48,660 nucleotides of DNA, taken from assembly GCA_025769875.1 (NCBI GenBank), contig JAGFNK010000399.1, positions 1-48,660 of the forward strand, given 5' to 3'. This DNA is from Russula earlei. Lineage: Eukaryota; Basidiomycota; Agaricomycetes; Russulales; Russulaceae. The translations under genes were made by a program, and so were the position numbers. Numbering within the stretch: position 1 is the stretch's first letter; the number at the start of each line of letters is the position of its first letter. Below, piece by piece: positions 9,010-19,849 of this stretch. Under the pieces are notes generated by a model, which saw only the letters and a program-made list of their open reading frames with translations, was not told the DNA's origin and did not search any database.

Positions 9010-10173
9010 TCAATGGGGTGTTCTGCAATAATCAGCCATGTGTCCATGACGATTACAGAGGACACAAATGGTGATTTTAGGGCATTTGGCGGTGTCGTGT
9101 CCTCCATCATGACACCAGGTGAATTTGTCAGAGATTTGAGGGGTGAATTGGTACCAAGGGTCCATGATGGCTTCCTTGGCATCCTTGTGTTCTTGCTCGG
9201 TTAGACATGGCATGGACTCAAAGAGAATCCTAGGTTCGAGATGAGCTTTGGCATTAGCTCTGGCTAGTTTGACCTCTGAGTCTCTAACCTCCCAGACCAT
9301 GTCATGATATTGTTCTCTGGCAGTAACGAGGTGGTTTGCCATCTGTTGTGTCTTCTTGATGGCAAGCCTGTATCGGCGGACCTCAGCCTCTAGCAATAGG
9401 TCTTGTTCGAACCTAGTAGCCTTGTTTACTGCCAGGGTGTGTCTGAGATCATTTCTAAAGAGAAAGGCATCCTTCTGGGTGTAAAGAGGATGGGGGTAGG
9501 GGTTGGCTCATGCTTGAATGGAGATACGGTGAGTGGGGCATCCTGGACCATAGGTGGCTAGGACGGAAGGGAAGCCATTTTTGAGGTTGGGCAAGACAAA
9601 GCGAGGTGGGAGTGTGTCATCCTCATTTCCTGGGTCAGGGATTAGCAGGTTCAGTCTGAGATCTCCCTCTTCCCAGCCTTCTCTGAGTTCTTCTAACTCC
9701 GTTGGTTGATTATGGTTGTTCATAGTAGGAGGTTCTTTGTAGGCTGGAGGGGGGGTTGCTTTGATGGGGTTCATTGGAGTAAAGCTTTCATCCAGGAGGA
9801 TGATATGGTTTAACTGTTTGGCAATGGGAGTGTTCCTTCATGGAGGAATAGGAATAGGGTCAGGAGAGGGGGTGCGAACGTGGTAGGAGGGGCTGTGGTT
9901 TCTGAGGGGAGAGTTGGTTCTGAGGGTAGGAGAGTGGTTGCTGAAAGCACGTAGTATGGTAGAGAGGGAGTCATCTTCCCAAAGTTTGTGTGCTTGTATG
10001 ATCATTGCTGCATGTTGTGTGGCATGTCAGACAAGTAGCCTGGTATTGATGGTAGCTGCTGTGGATGGAGATGGTTCTCTAGATATTGGGAGGGGGATGA
10101 GTGTAGGGGAGTAAGGAGGAGTGGGGACAAGGGTAGTGGAAGAGGCAGTAGGAGAGTTCTGTTCAGTTGACAT
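9010..10173 (-). pseudogene. Gypsy-E additional ORF downstream of chromodomain (coiled coil plus zinc knuckles)
   Basis: One frame of 387 codons runs from ATG at 10173-10171 (MSTEQNSP) to a stop at 9010-9012. It is broken only by TGA codons, near 10026, 9840 and 9508, where neighbouring residues suggest former CGA. The N-terminal third is Ser/Pro/Thr-rich. A Glu/Arg/Lys-rich helical stretch (LLLEAEVRRYRLAIKKTQQ, then AREQYHDMVWEVRDSEVKLA) is a likely coiled coil. The C-terminus has a degenerate knuckle (WCHDGGHDTAKC, first Cys replaced) followed by a perfect CX2CX4HX4C (CVLCNRHGHMADYC). It is a second nucleic-acid-binding, Gag-like protein encoded 3' of pol. Its function is unknown; an intact frame over this length argues that it was a real gene. 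Confidence 0.75.
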
Positions 10174-10259
10174 GTTAGGAATGTTTGAGGGGGAAGGAGG
10201 TGAGGAGTTGTCTTGTTGTAACTGGTGGTTTTTATACATTGGGTTGTCCAGCCATGGCG

Positions 10260-11114
10260 GAGTAGAATTCTTTCAAAAGTTCTGGGGCGTTGAGGTCGTG
10301 GTGGTCGACCCATGAGTCATCTGATGCTGGGTAGCCCTTCCAGTGTACAAGGTATTGGAGTTTACATGTTCATCCAAACCTTCTGATGTCTAGAATTGCT
10401 TCAATTTCGTATTCCTCCTCACTTTTGATGATTGGTTGGGGGTGTGTAAATGGCGTGCCATATGCTTCCATTTCTATGTATGGGAGGAGTAGGTTGATAT
10501 GAAAGACGTCGTGTATTTTCATTGATGGTGGAAGTTGAAGTTGATAGGTGACTTTGGAAATTTTCTTTATGATGGGAAAGGGTCCATATCGTTTGGGCAT
10601 CAATTTACATGTCCCTTGTGTTTTGAGGTTCTTGGCTTCTAATCATACAAGGGTCCCTTCTTTCATTTCCGCAATGTCAGGTTTTAGGGGTTGTTGTTTT
10701 CGTTCTAGAAGTTGTTGTGCATCTTGTCTCGCCTCTTCTAATCATTTGAGACGATCAATCGAGGAGGGCACGTTGTTGTCTTCTAGACTGATGTTGATTT
10801 GGGGTTTGAATCCCATGAGGAGTTCATGTGGTGATTTTTGTGATGTTTCATGTTTCCATGAGTTGTGTGCATATTCTGCCAATGGAAGCATCTTTGCCCA
10901 GGAATGAGGGTGAGTTGTGGTCCAGGGCCTTAGGTATTGTTCCAGCCATGCATTCATTCTTTCTGTCTGTCCATCAGTTTGGGGATGGAATGCAGTAGAC
11001 ATGTTCTGTTTGATGCCTAGATTTTTGCATATGGCTCTAGAGAAGTTTGATGTGAATTGAGGGTCTCTGTCAGAGATGATTCTTTTGGGAATGCCGAACC
11101 ATGGCACAAGGTGT
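10260..11114 (-). pseudogene. Gypsy-E pol: integrase C-terminal half and chromodomain
   Basis: The minus-strand frame contains DRDPQFTSNF (second catalytic Asp), HPQTDGQTERMNAWLEQYL (catalytic Glu) and the GPFPIIKKISKVTYQLQLP / HDVFHINLLLPY segment typical of chromoviral integrases. A chromodomain follows (YEIEAILDIRRFG, then QYLVHWKGYPASDDSWVDHHDL), with a TGA inside it near 10368 in place of a basic residue. Chromodomains of these elements direct integration to heterochromatin marked by H3K9 methylation (known for the group). The N-terminal half of integrase lies beyond the solo LTR at 11115-11601. Confidence 0.9.
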
Positions 11115-11601
11115 TGTTGAAGCAGATGGGCGCAGGTTATGATAACAGCGATAAGATCCTTAAGATCTATCAAAAGATATTGATATTTCAGTATTGTGTA
11201 AGACAAGACTATAATTCAGTAATACCTATCAAAAGATATCTACAATGCGTGATTAGATGCGAGAGATAAGATAGGAAACAGTAAGTACTCACTTCAGTAT
11301 TGTGTAAGACAAGACTGAAGTGATCTATCGAAATACGATGCTCTTAAGTACTCCAGAGCGTCTCTAAGTACACTGCAGGTAGCTACCATCAATAAGAAAC
11401 AAAGATCATACAAGGATCAGTCATTAGTAGCTACCGATTGTCATCAATTAACTTATCATTGTAAGTAACGCAGATCTCAGCATATGAGCTGAGCTGGTGA
11501 TGCCTGGTCCGTGTAACCGACGCGTCAACACGTCTGAGCTGTGATTACATCACAACGTCCCAGGGTAGTGGTAACACATCAAATCAATGATAATCTCAAC
11601 A
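11115..11601 (-). mobile_element. Solo LTR of Copia family H (copy H2), minus strand, TSD GGTGT
   Basis: On the minus strand it begins TGTTGAGATTATC and ends CTGCTTCAACA, matching the Copia-H LTRs at 23299 and 29689. GGTGT is at 11110-11114 and 11602-11606. It splits the Gypsy-E integrase between KYLKHL and VPWFGIPKRI. It retains both copies of a roughly 20-bp direct repeat (TTGTCTTACACAA core) also present in the 5' LTR of Copia-H. Confidence 0.93.
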
Positions 11602-12656
11602 GGTGTTTCAGATATTTGTGTGCAACACCTGTTCCATCAATCATTTTGTTACAGGGTATGAATTTTGTCGCTTTGGAGCATCCTTGATTGATGATGGTGA
11701 GTATGCTATCAAATCCTTCTGATTTGGGTAGGTCTGTGATAAGGTCCATTGATACATATTGAAAGGGGCCCTGTTCAATGTGTGTGTTGAGTGGAAAAGT
11801 TGTGGCTTTCTTTCTGGGTATATTGGTTTTCAATTCTTGGCATTTGGCACATCCTTTGACATATTGTTCTACAAATTGTTGTAGTCTAGGTCCTTTGTAA
11901 TGTTGTTTTACTGAGTTCCAGGTGTTGGCTATTCCAGGATGTCCTGTGAAGGGGGGTATCATGGAATTGTTGAAGGACTTCTCGTCGATTGTCAGGTTTA
12001 TCTGGTAAATAAATCTTTCGCATAAAGATTTCATGTGGGAGTAGTGTGGTTTTTTGTTCTTCTACCCCCTTGTTAAGGTCTTTGTGATGAGAAAGCATAT
12101 TGGCAATTGTGTGGGTGTGTCCCAGGATGTGTTCCATAGTGAAGTTAAAGTCTTGCATATATTGCATCCATCTGGCTTGTTGTCCCATTAACTTCTGTGG
12201 TTCTTTAAAGTAGGTGAGGTTTTTGTGATCTGTTCTTATTCTGTGATCTGTTCTTATTCTTTATTCTAGGTTTTCTTATTCTGTGATCTGTTCTTATTCT
12301 GAGGTTTTTGTGATCTGTTCTTATTCTTACTGGTTTGTTGGCTCCCAGAAAGAATGGTCATCCACTTTTTAATCCGAATATTACTGCTGCTAGTTCTTTA
12401 TCATGTGCATCATAGTTTCGTTCTGCATCTAATAGTGTTCGGGAATAGTATGCTATTGGATGTAGACCGTCCTCGTGTTCTTGGGATATGACTGCTCCTA
12501 TTGCAAATCCAGATGCGTTGGTGTCTAGGATAAATTGTTTTGTCCAATCTGGTGTGCAAAGTACTGGGTAGGATGTGCATGTTTCTTTTAGGGATAGGAA
12601 GGCCTGTTCTTCTTTGTCTGTCCATTCCCATTGTTTATTCTTTTTTGTTAGGTCAT
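11602..12656 (-). pseudogene. Gypsy-E pol: RNase H and integrase N-terminal half
   Basis: From the Harbinger junction downward, the frame reads the end of RT and the start of RNase H (SLKETCTSYPVLCTPDW, then ILDTNASGFAIGAVISQ). The Asp usual in the TDAS motif is Asn here. Then follow the RNase H end (HILGHTHTIANMLSHHKDL), the HHCC zinc module (HPGIANTWNSVKQHY, then GCAKCQEL) and the first catalytic Asp (VSMDLITDLPKSEGF). A local tandem duplication at about 12215-12330 scrambles part of RNase H. Several frameshifts are present. Confidence 0.88.
12215..12330. repeat. Short tandem duplication inside Gypsy-E RNase H
   Basis: The phrase GTGATCTGTTCTTATTCT is repeated four times with small spacers. 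It lies within the RNase H coding region of Gypsy-E and destroys its frame locally. It looks like replication slippage after the element died. Confidence 0.75.
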
Positions 12657-13069
12657 TTAGGCCCATGATACCAACCGAGAATTCTTGAACTTCGAACTTG
12701 AACTTGAATTTCGGGATTTTCTGGGAGTGACTGGTGTGACCAGTGTGATATAAGTGACATCATAGATATGATGTTTTTTTTTAATATGAGTTTTTATTTG
12801 CTTGTGATTTGCATATTCACGTATTGTGATTGCAGCCGTGACTGGGAACTGACTCAGTCTGCTTGTGTCCGCTGAATGTTGCTGAGGCATACTGTAGGGC
12901 CCAGGATCCATGCACGTGGAGTGAGAGATTATTGAAGAGGAAATGGAAAATCTTTTTTTGAAAAAAATACTATTCAATAACATGTTCTGCGTGGTCCCTC
13001 TGAATTCTCTGATACTGCTCCCACATGTCATCAGCAATTTTATCTCGCTTGATATTTGCTCGCTCCCTC

Positions 13070-14170
13070 TCACTGCTGCGTCACAGGGCCTGTTCCAAGT
13101 TCACCAGCCAGCGCTTCCTCTTCTTGTGCGTCCATCTGGAGGTCAGCCACTTGGTCGTCAAAGGTGCCAATCTCCCTAGAGTCATATGCGCGAATAAGAT
13201 TGTGAAGTGCTGTGAGCGCACATGGGATGCGTGCTTGAACTCCCATGTCATACTCGCGGGGTTGTGAGAGAATCTTGAAATGCCACTTGAGAATTCCAAA
13301 AATGCGTTCAATGACATTGTGAGCTTGGGCATGACGCAAATTGAACAGCTCCTTGGGTGTGTGTGGCCTAGGACAAACATCAGTAAGACAACTTGAAAGT
13401 AAGACAACAAAGACTCACCTTGTGCGAGCACGGCCCCATTCAGCTAGATGGTACCGCACACCTCGATAAGGGGTGAGAAGTACATCTGACGAGGCAAAAC
13501 CCACATCACCAAGATAATACTTCCCCCTTGGGACACGAAGATCAGAATGATGTGCTGTGTGAAAAAGTGTCACGTCAGCAGTGGAACCCTCCCAACCAGT
13601 CAGCAGGTAGGTGAAGCGGAGGTCGAATGAGCATCCCACGAGGCAGTTCTGCGTGAGACCTCCTTTGCGGTTCCTTGCCGCATCACTGCTCTGCAGCAGT
13701 GGCAAAACAGTTCGATATGTGTACCATCGATAGCACCCAGCGCGTCCTTGAGAAATGGAAAGAATTTGGGGTTGCTTTGGATGAAGGGGTGAGGGGGTGA
13801 ATCGGCATCGGGAAGGTGCACAAATGTGGTGTAGAAGGGAGGGCTCGAGAGAATGCCTAGAATTTTTTTAAAATACCTAGCTATCCATCAGACAACATCT
13901 GAAAGAAACCTGAGAGATACTTACTTTGAAATGGTGCGGGGTGACCGCTGAAAACGCTCTCCGACATGTGTCGATGGCAGCCCTGTGACAGCTGTATAAA
14001 GGAAGATAGCAATTTGTTCTTCGACTTGGACGTGTCGTGATGATGAGATACCAAGTCGTTGGAGGATCTGCTGGAGGATGATAAATACTTTTTTATGCAC
14101 CCCAAGCTCAGTCCTGAATGCGCTCTGGATGGCCAGTGAGTAGGTCCTCAACCCACTTAGCCCCAGTGTA
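13070..14170 (-). pseudogene. Harbinger-type DDE transposase (DDE_Tnp_4 family), intron-containing, frameshifted
   Basis: The N-terminal part has KWVEDLLTGHPERIQ and HVQVEEQIAIFLYTAVTG, then GERFQRSPRTISK, the helix-turn-helix part of Harbinger nucleases. The catalytic triad is visible as GAIDGTHI (Asp), YLGDVGF (Asp) and NVIERIFGILKWHF (Glu). Two introns fit GT-AG rules and restore the frame: 13877-13924 (48 bp) and 13368-13418 (51 bp). A one-base shift near 14120 and another just after GAIDGTHIELF (about 13705) break the frame. The stop is at 13070. The start is not certain. Known role: excision and integration of the element together with the SANT partner. Confidence 0.88.
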
Positions 14171-14482
14171 TGAAGATGTGTGATATGGGATAGGAGGACT
14201 GATAGAGGGGTTCAAGGAGCTCAAGTAATGCTTGGCAGCAAAGTAGGAGAACAGTTGACATATTTAACATGACATAGAGCCGTTGGTGCCATTGGCATCG
14301 CCATTGTACCCATTGCTGATGAGGGTTATCAGGCATCTTGAGCGAGGGAGGGGACAACAACTGGGGACAAAGCTGTGCAACTTTTTGACAGAAAATGTTT
14401 TTTGGCACATCACATGTAATTTCACAATATGTGAAATATTTATTTGGATACACATACATGACACAACAACACAAATCATCGC

Positions 14483-15768
14483 TTACGCTCGCTTCACTTT
14501 CTCCACCAGATTACATATGTATCCACGTGCAAACTCACGTGATGACTCCACGGATATGAGCGCGAGGTAGCCATCCACCTCTCCAATGCTGCAATTGGCA
14601 AACAGGGATAATGCTGGGACAATATCATCAGTTGGCAACCAACAACCATTTGTGATATCCTTGATATCACTGGCAAGGTGTTGGACTGCCAGTGTCTGGT
14701 GTGCATACTCGGGAAGTGCCAAAAATCCAGGTACAGTATCACCTGTGAGTGCGGGTGCAGGTGCAGGTGCAGGTGTGGGTGCGGGTGCGGGTGCGGGTGC
14801 GAGTGCGGGTGCGGGTGCGAGTGCGGGTGCGGGTGCAAATTCAGGCATGGGTGGGGAAAAACCAAGAGAATGGACAGTTGAGTCGAAGACATCAACAACT
14901 CTGTTCATGACCGCTGTAACACCCATGACAGCAGACGCCACGGTGTCACCCCTCTGTTTTTTAGCTGAAGATGTTTTGGTCATCAGGATATCGTCAATGT
15001 GAGGTGATTTACACTTGTTGGTTACGAAGTCGAATGAGGTATTTGATGGTGAAGTCGATGCCCTCCTGCTGCCGCCGACTTGAGACAAATCGGGGGTCAG
15101 GTGAGCAGGAGTAGGTGGCTGGGATGGAGCATGCTCAGCACTGAGGTGTTGGCTGGGATGGAGCATGCTCAGCATGAGGCGTTGGCTGCTGAAGCCCGGT
15201 ATGCGTGTTTGCCTTTGGTTTTTGTTCCTACAAGAGATTCCATGGCCTCAGCAATGTGGCCAGCCCTTGTGGTGGAACTTCTTGACCGCTGGTTTGTCCT
15301 ACTAAAGTAAGATATTGTCGACAAATCAGGAGTTACAGACGCACTGCAACCAGCTCATCATACACTGCCTGATTTTGATTTTCTGCTGATATGTCCATTC
15401 CTGTCACATCATCCCAAGCCATGCCAGACTTATTTTTGATCGCTGAAATGGTGTCCCAGTTGGTCTTCATCTAGTTGAACTGGTGTCAGTGTTGAGGTGT
15501 AGTCAAAAGAGGAAACACGTACCCTTTGCCACTTCGTCTTGCACAAGCTCAGAGTTTTGAAGCCACCCTTCTTACAAAGGGACCTAATTTGACTGGCCGC
15601 CTCATTGAAGACTTGATCCTTGAACATAGCGTTGGACGTCATTTGGTCCTTGTGCTCCAAGAGGAAGTTTAAGAACTCGGCTTCCTCCTCAGTTGTCCAT
15701 CTTGCCTTGATATCTGCTCGGGTTTCTTCTGCAGAGGAATCAGAGCTTCTTGACGAGCGGGTCTGCAT
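14483..15768 (-). CDS. Harbinger-associated Myb/SANT-like DNA-binding protein
   Basis: The product starts MQTRSSRSSDSSAEETRA. A Myb/SANT-like domain follows (ARWTTEEEAEFLNFLLEHK, then CKTKWQR), continuing after an intron at 15471-15522 (52 bp) as MKTNWDTISAIKNKSGMAWDD. Basidiomycete Harbinger partners have this KTKW...SG..WDD pattern. After VYDELVA a second intron (GTGCGT near 15343 to TTTAG near 15303) probably leads to the C-terminal exon. That exon has an Ala/Pro repeat encoded by a hexamer repeat and ends LALISVESSREFARGYICNL. The frame across the tandem repeat at 15117-15184 is unclear. In known Harbingers the Myb-like protein takes the transposase into the nucleus and binds the termini. 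Confidence 0.75.
14747..14838. repeat. Hexanucleotide-type microsatellite (GCGGGT/GCAGGT)n
   Basis: About 15 imperfect copies of GGTGCG/GGTGCA lie in the C-terminal exon of the SANT-like gene. On the minus strand they encode an alternating Ala-Pro tract. Confidence 0.9.
15117..15184. repeat. Two-copy tandem repeat in the Harbinger partner gene
   Basis: The phrase GGCTGGGATGGAGCATGCTC occurs twice about 37 bp apart, each time followed by AGCA and a GAGG..TTGGCTG piece. The duplication appears to shift the reading frame between the exon around SRSSTTRAGHIAEAM and the downstream frame. Confidence 0.8.
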
Positions 15769-16079
15769 GGGAGGTGATGATCAGGATCAGGAAAATAAAG
15801 TGTGGGGTGACACCGAAGTGAAGGTGAAAAGAAGGTACTGACAAAGGGCTTACACATGTGCAATCACACACAAATATGCAAATACGCGAATATGCAAATC
15901 ACAAGCAAATATGCAAATCACAAGCGAATAAAAACTCATATTAAAAAAAAAACCTATTAGTTTATCATATATGCAATGTCACTTATATCACACTGGTCAC
16001 ACCAGTCACTCCCGGAAAATCCTGAAATTCAAGTTCAAGTTTGAAGTTCAAGAATTCTCGGTTGGTATCATGGGCCTTA

Positions 16080-16831
16080 ATGGTCTAGCTTTTAGCAAGA
16101 AATTTGGTATGAAGTTGCGGTAGAAATTACAAAATCCAAGGAAGCTTCTGACTTCTTTTAGTGTCGTCGGCATTGGCCAATCTTTGATTCCCTTGACTTT
16201 GACAGGGTCCATTGTTATTTGTCCTTCACCTATAATTACTCCTACATATTCGACTTTTCTCTTGTGAAACTGACATTTCTCTGGCTTGAGGTAGAGGTTG
16301 TGCTGTTTTAGTTTGGATAAGATATGGTTGACCTTTTGTGTATGTTCAGTTTTGTTATTGTCCGTTGCAATAATAATGTCGTCCATGTAGATCTTGAGCC
16401 AGCCGTGAGCAAGTTCTTCTTGAAAGATATCATCCATCATTGTTTGAAAGGTGGCTGGTGAGTTGGTTAATCCGAAAAACATTACGGTCAGTTTGAACAG
16501 TCCATCGCTGGTTTTGAAAGCTGCTTTCCATTCGTCTCCCTCTTTGATTCGGATGTTGTTATAACCCCATCTAACATTGAATTTAGTAAAGAGTTTCTTT
16601 CCTGCCAGTGCGTGGATAAGTTCTGGGATTAGTGGTAGTGGGTAAACATTGGGTATGGTCCATTTGTTTAGATTTCTGTAGTCTTGTACTGGTCAAAATT
16701 TCCCGTCTTTCTTTTTTATAAGAAAGAATCCACTGGCATATGGTGAATTGGACCTTCTTATTTGTTTAAGTTGTAAATTTTGTTCAAGGAACTTTCCTTG
16801 TTCCTCTTTTTCTTTTGGAGAGAGGGGGTAT
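16080..16831 (-). pseudogene. Gypsy-E pol: reverse transcriptase
   Basis: The minus-strand frame reads PLSPKEKEEQGKFLEQN, then SGFFLIKKKDGKF, a TGA, PVQDYRNLNKWT, YNNIRIKEGDEWKAAFKT, FFGLTNSPATFQTMMDDIF and the catalytic YMDDIIIATD. The thumb/connection segment follows (KVEYVGVIIGEGQITMDP, SFLGFCNFYRNFI). The single TGA in KDGKF-PVQDYR replaces a residue that is Arg in relatives. Upstream it continues past LTR-F into the protease frame (INCRVY joins PLSPKEK); downstream it is cut by the Harbinger element. Confidence 0.92.
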
Positions 16832-17383
16832 TGTTAGGATTCCTGCATCTCTTCATTTTCATCTATTTACTCATGTTCTGATGACTCATTTCTGTTGACT
16901 CATATGTGTCAACTTACTCATCGACTTACTCATCTGGATTAGTGATTGCTTATTGATTGATTGGTAACAGCTTACTCACTAATGACTGATTGATGACAGA
17001 TACTAGGAAAGAATGACTCATGCATGAGTCATTCCTGACATTCTCGAATTATGCTCTACATATTTGGATACTACTGGTTCTCAGCTATGTGCACCCCAAG
17101 TTTCATACAAATCGGATCAGTAGTTATGGAGATATCGTATAAATAGTCTGTAGTACCAGAAAGTTGAGCCTTACACTTGACTTACTCTCTTACACGAAGA
17201 AACTATCACCATGTCGAAACTCTATACACTCTATTGCAAAGAACTCTAGGTGAAAGAGGCCCCTCTCTTCTCTAAACATTCATTCTTCCTGAGATAATAT
17301 CAAAGGAGTCGAAGTCTAGTGCTTGAACTATATCAAGCAACTCTTTCACTAAGAGTCAGTATAAGATCAGTCAGATCTTAATA
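16832..17383 (+). mobile_element. Solo LTR, family F, 552 bp, TSD GGTAT
   Basis: It starts TGTTAGGATTC and ends GATCTTAATA, where the last positions look like a mutated TAACA. GGTAT is at 16827-16831 and 17384-17388. TATAAAT is at 17138-17144, and 33 nt later the sequence is TTACACTTGAC, preceded by GTTGAGCC. LTR-A has the same GTTGAGCCTTA wording at the same distance from its TATA box, so F and A are related families. Removing F restores the Gypsy-E PR-RT frame. Confidence 0.85.
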
Positions 17384-17388
17384 GGTAT

Positions 17389-18056
17389 ACTCTGCAGTTG
17401 ATTGTTGTGGGAGTGTCCAACTTTAGGTCAATGGCATGGTCCCATTTTCTGGGTCCAGGGAATCTCTCAGATTCTTGTTCCATAAATACTTGTCCATATT
17501 GATGATATTGGCGGGGAACCATTTCCTGCCAGGTTGTTGGCTTATCTTCCATTTGGGATTCAGCTAGTTGTTGAGCTATCGTAGTTTTGCGTATTTGTGT
17601 TTGCAACCATAGTTCATCACCTTCTTCCCAGTTAGTCAAAGCCTTTATCCATTCTGGTGTTCTTTGTTTTCCCAACAATGTGATTCTTCCCATCATAGTT
17701 CCCTTGGACCAGTTTATCTTGGGATTGACCAATTCTAGGAATGGATATCCTAGTATCATGTCGTCTTGTCCTATGTCTGTGACTAAGAATTGGTGTGTAT
17801 GTTTTTGTCCTAGTAACTTCAATTCTAAGTCTACTGCTTGTGTAATTTTTCCTAAGCAGTTGGGTGTTCCATCAATGTTTTTGACATTTCTAGTTGGGGA
17901 CAGTTTTCTGGTCTGTAGATGTAGTTCATTTGCTAATTTGGGAGACATGAAGCATTCTGTGGCTCCACTGTCTATCAGAGCTTTCTTTTCGGCTTTGTTC
18001 AATCCAATGTAAATAGTAGTCATCACTGACATTGATTTCCTTTGAGACTTATACAT
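17389..18056 (-). pseudogene. Gypsy-E pol: aspartic protease and RT N-terminus
   Basis: The frame opens with MYKSQRKSMSVMTTIYIGL at 18056. The retroviral-type protease active site KALIDSGATECFMSP is intact, and the flap/C-terminal motif DDMILGYPFLELVNP is typical. The frame continues to DLKLDTPTTINCRVY, where LTR-F inserted. I see no internal stop in this piece. It starts 39 bases downstream of the gag stop on the same strand. Confidence 0.9.
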
Positions 18057-18094
18057 GGAATCAACACTTAGGGCTCAAGCGATCGCCGTTACAC

Positions 18095-19812
18095 TCAAGC
18101 ATCCAAAAAACCCTGTTTGCCACTTTCTTCTTCTCCCATCAAAGCCTTGATAAAGGCTTCCCTATCTTCTACAGAGAGTGCCTTTGCTGCTTTTGCGAGT
18201 TTATCAGCCATGTTCTCTTCAATCACTTCCACAATGGAGGACTCGGATGTGGTGGTGGTGACCTCTGCTGTGCGTGCGTGAGTCGCTTCACGTTTCGGTT
18301 TCGTTGGGCAATCTCTTGTGAGGTGGCCCTGTTTAGAGCAGTGGAAACATCTGCCTTTGGCACAATGTTTTTCTTTGTCAGCTTCGGTGATGGCCTTTCA
18401 TGCAGCACCAGCGCTGGTGTCCATCACATTGGGGTTGCAAGGGGGGAGATGAGCACATGGTGCAGTGGTGTTGTTAGTGGCATTGCCACATGCACCCCAA
18501 TTCAAGAGGCGAGCCCAAGGACGATTGGTGTTCAAATTAGTGTTCCTGTTGTGAGTGTTAGCGTGGTTGGTCAGGACTGCTCGTCGGCGCATCCAGACAC
18601 GGTGTTGTTTTTGCGCCGCACTGATCCAATTGTTGAAGGAGGTTGGGTCTTTGAAGTTGATGCATGTTTTGACCAATGGCTTGGGGAGGCTACACGTGAA
18701 TAATCGCATGATGGTCAGGTTGTTCATGAAGAGTCCTGCATGTTTCATGAGGACCTGGAAGGCTGAAATGTAGCCATCTAGATGTTATCCTTCATTTTCA
18801 ACTCCCAGAGTTGATCTTGCGCACATTTGCGTTTGGCATAGTCAACAAATGCGTGCTTGAATTTCTGTTGCATGGCTTGCCAGGCATTGAGGCCAAAGGG
18901 GAGTTCTTCGGGGTCGTCAATGATTTCTTGTAGCCATTCATCCATAGTTTCAACCCATCCTTTGACATCGGGTCCTTCGAGGAGCAACAGGAAATATGTG
19001 CATTTCTTGATGGGGTCGTGCACGATTTTGCTGTCATGGTTTAGGGTCATAAACCTGTGGAAAGCCATTAGAAAAATCTGGGTACAGGCCCTATTGCCAT
19101 TGAAGGCTTTCAGAGGAATGCCTTCAAGTTTTCCATTGTTGGAGGAGTGTACATCACGGCCATAATTGGTGCGCATGTCGTAGTCATTGGGATCGGGGCT
19201 CGGAGGTCGCCTTCCACATCCTCCGAAGCCTTGAAATTGGCTGGGCCGGGGAAAGGCTTGTGTTGTACTGGACGACGCAAGTTGTTGTGGGATGGGTGCA
19301 TCTGGTTCGTTGTTGGCAACATGGACTTGGGTCATTGTGGGGGGTTCTTGTTCCATTGTTTCTGCGGGTGCTGGGGTCGACGCTCAGGAAGAATGTGGCA
19401 CTGGTGTTCCTGAGGCAACCAATGCATCCATGTCTAGTCCTGGAAGAGGATCAAAGGTCAGTTCGAAAATCAGGCATGCAACGCACACAGCCATGAAGTA
19501 GTCTTTGCGTCATTTGATTTCGAACCACACTCCATAGAGTGTTGCGAGGGCTACTTTTGCTTGTTTATAGGGTGCAAAAAACCCAGTCCAGGGGGTGGAG
19601 TCCACTCCAAGTTGTAGGAATAAGGTATTCTTCCTAAATTGCTCTGGAACTAGAGCAATGTCAGCATCTAGGCCTATTCTGAATGGAAGTCTAAGCTTTG
19701 CCAGTCCTTGTTCAGAGGGTTTTCCTTGGCCCTTGTATCTCCAGTCTCTGGCCATTGAGGTCATGTTTGAGATAAAATTCGATGTATTTGGGGTGGGTGC
19801 GTGTACATGCAT
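18095..19812 (-). pseudogene. Gypsy-E gag
   Basis: The first ATG in frame is at 19812 (MHVHAPTPNTSNF). The frame passes TGA codons near 19509 and 19386, both in contexts that suggest former CGA, into MEQEPPTMTQVHVANNEP and the capsid-like core GIPLKAFNGNRACTQIFL, FMTLNHDSKI and LEGPDVKGWVETMDEWL. A one-base shift near 18783 precedes DGYISAFQVLM. The C-terminal nucleocapsid carries a perfect CCHC knuckle (CFHCSKQGHLTRDC) near 18320. The stop is at 18095. The role is to form the virus-like particle and bind genomic RNA. Confidence 0.88.
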
Positions 19813-19835
19813 TTGGGGTCAAGGGTTCAAAGAGG

Positions 19836-19847
19836 TAAGCTTGTTCT
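19836..19847 (-). promoter_or_regulatory. Gypsy-E primer-binding site, complementary to its own LTR
   Basis: On the minus strand, two bases after the 5' LTR end, the sequence is AGAACAAGCTTA. It is the exact 12-nt reverse complement of TAAGCTTGTTCT on the minus strand at 20125-20114 in the LTR, which begins 33 nt after the start of the TATATAAA box (20158-20151). No tRNA-type PBS is seen. The layout matches self-primed elements such as Tf1. Confidence 0.72.
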
Positions 19848-19849
19848 AA

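Larger units (their letters stand above)
12660..16076. mobile_element. PIF/Harbinger DNA transposon, 3417 bp, TSD TTA
   Basis: Long inverted termini start GGCCCATGATACCAACCGAG on both sides and extend about 100 bp, to AAGTGACAT with a few mismatches. TTA flanks the element at 12657-12659 and 16077-16079. Three-base TTA/TAA duplications are typical of PIF/Harbinger. The element interrupts the Gypsy-E RT/RNase H junction. It carries two minus-strand genes, a DDE transposase and a Myb/SANT-like protein, which is the two-gene layout of autonomous Harbingers. The transposase seems frameshifted, so this copy is probably no longer autonomous. Confidence 0.95.

Noticed and set aside
12215..12330. CRISPR-like array
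   Set aside because: The repeats are short, the spacers irregular and related to the repeats, and it sits in a eukaryotic retroelement gene.
14586..15002. Plus-strand open frame of 138 codons rich in Gly/Ala
   Set aside because: It is the shadow of the Ala-Pro hexamer repeat of the minus-strand Harbinger partner gene.
16832..17383. Intron in Gypsy-E pol
   Set aside because: GGTAT duplication, TG start, an internal TATA box and similarity to LTR-A show a solo LTR instead.
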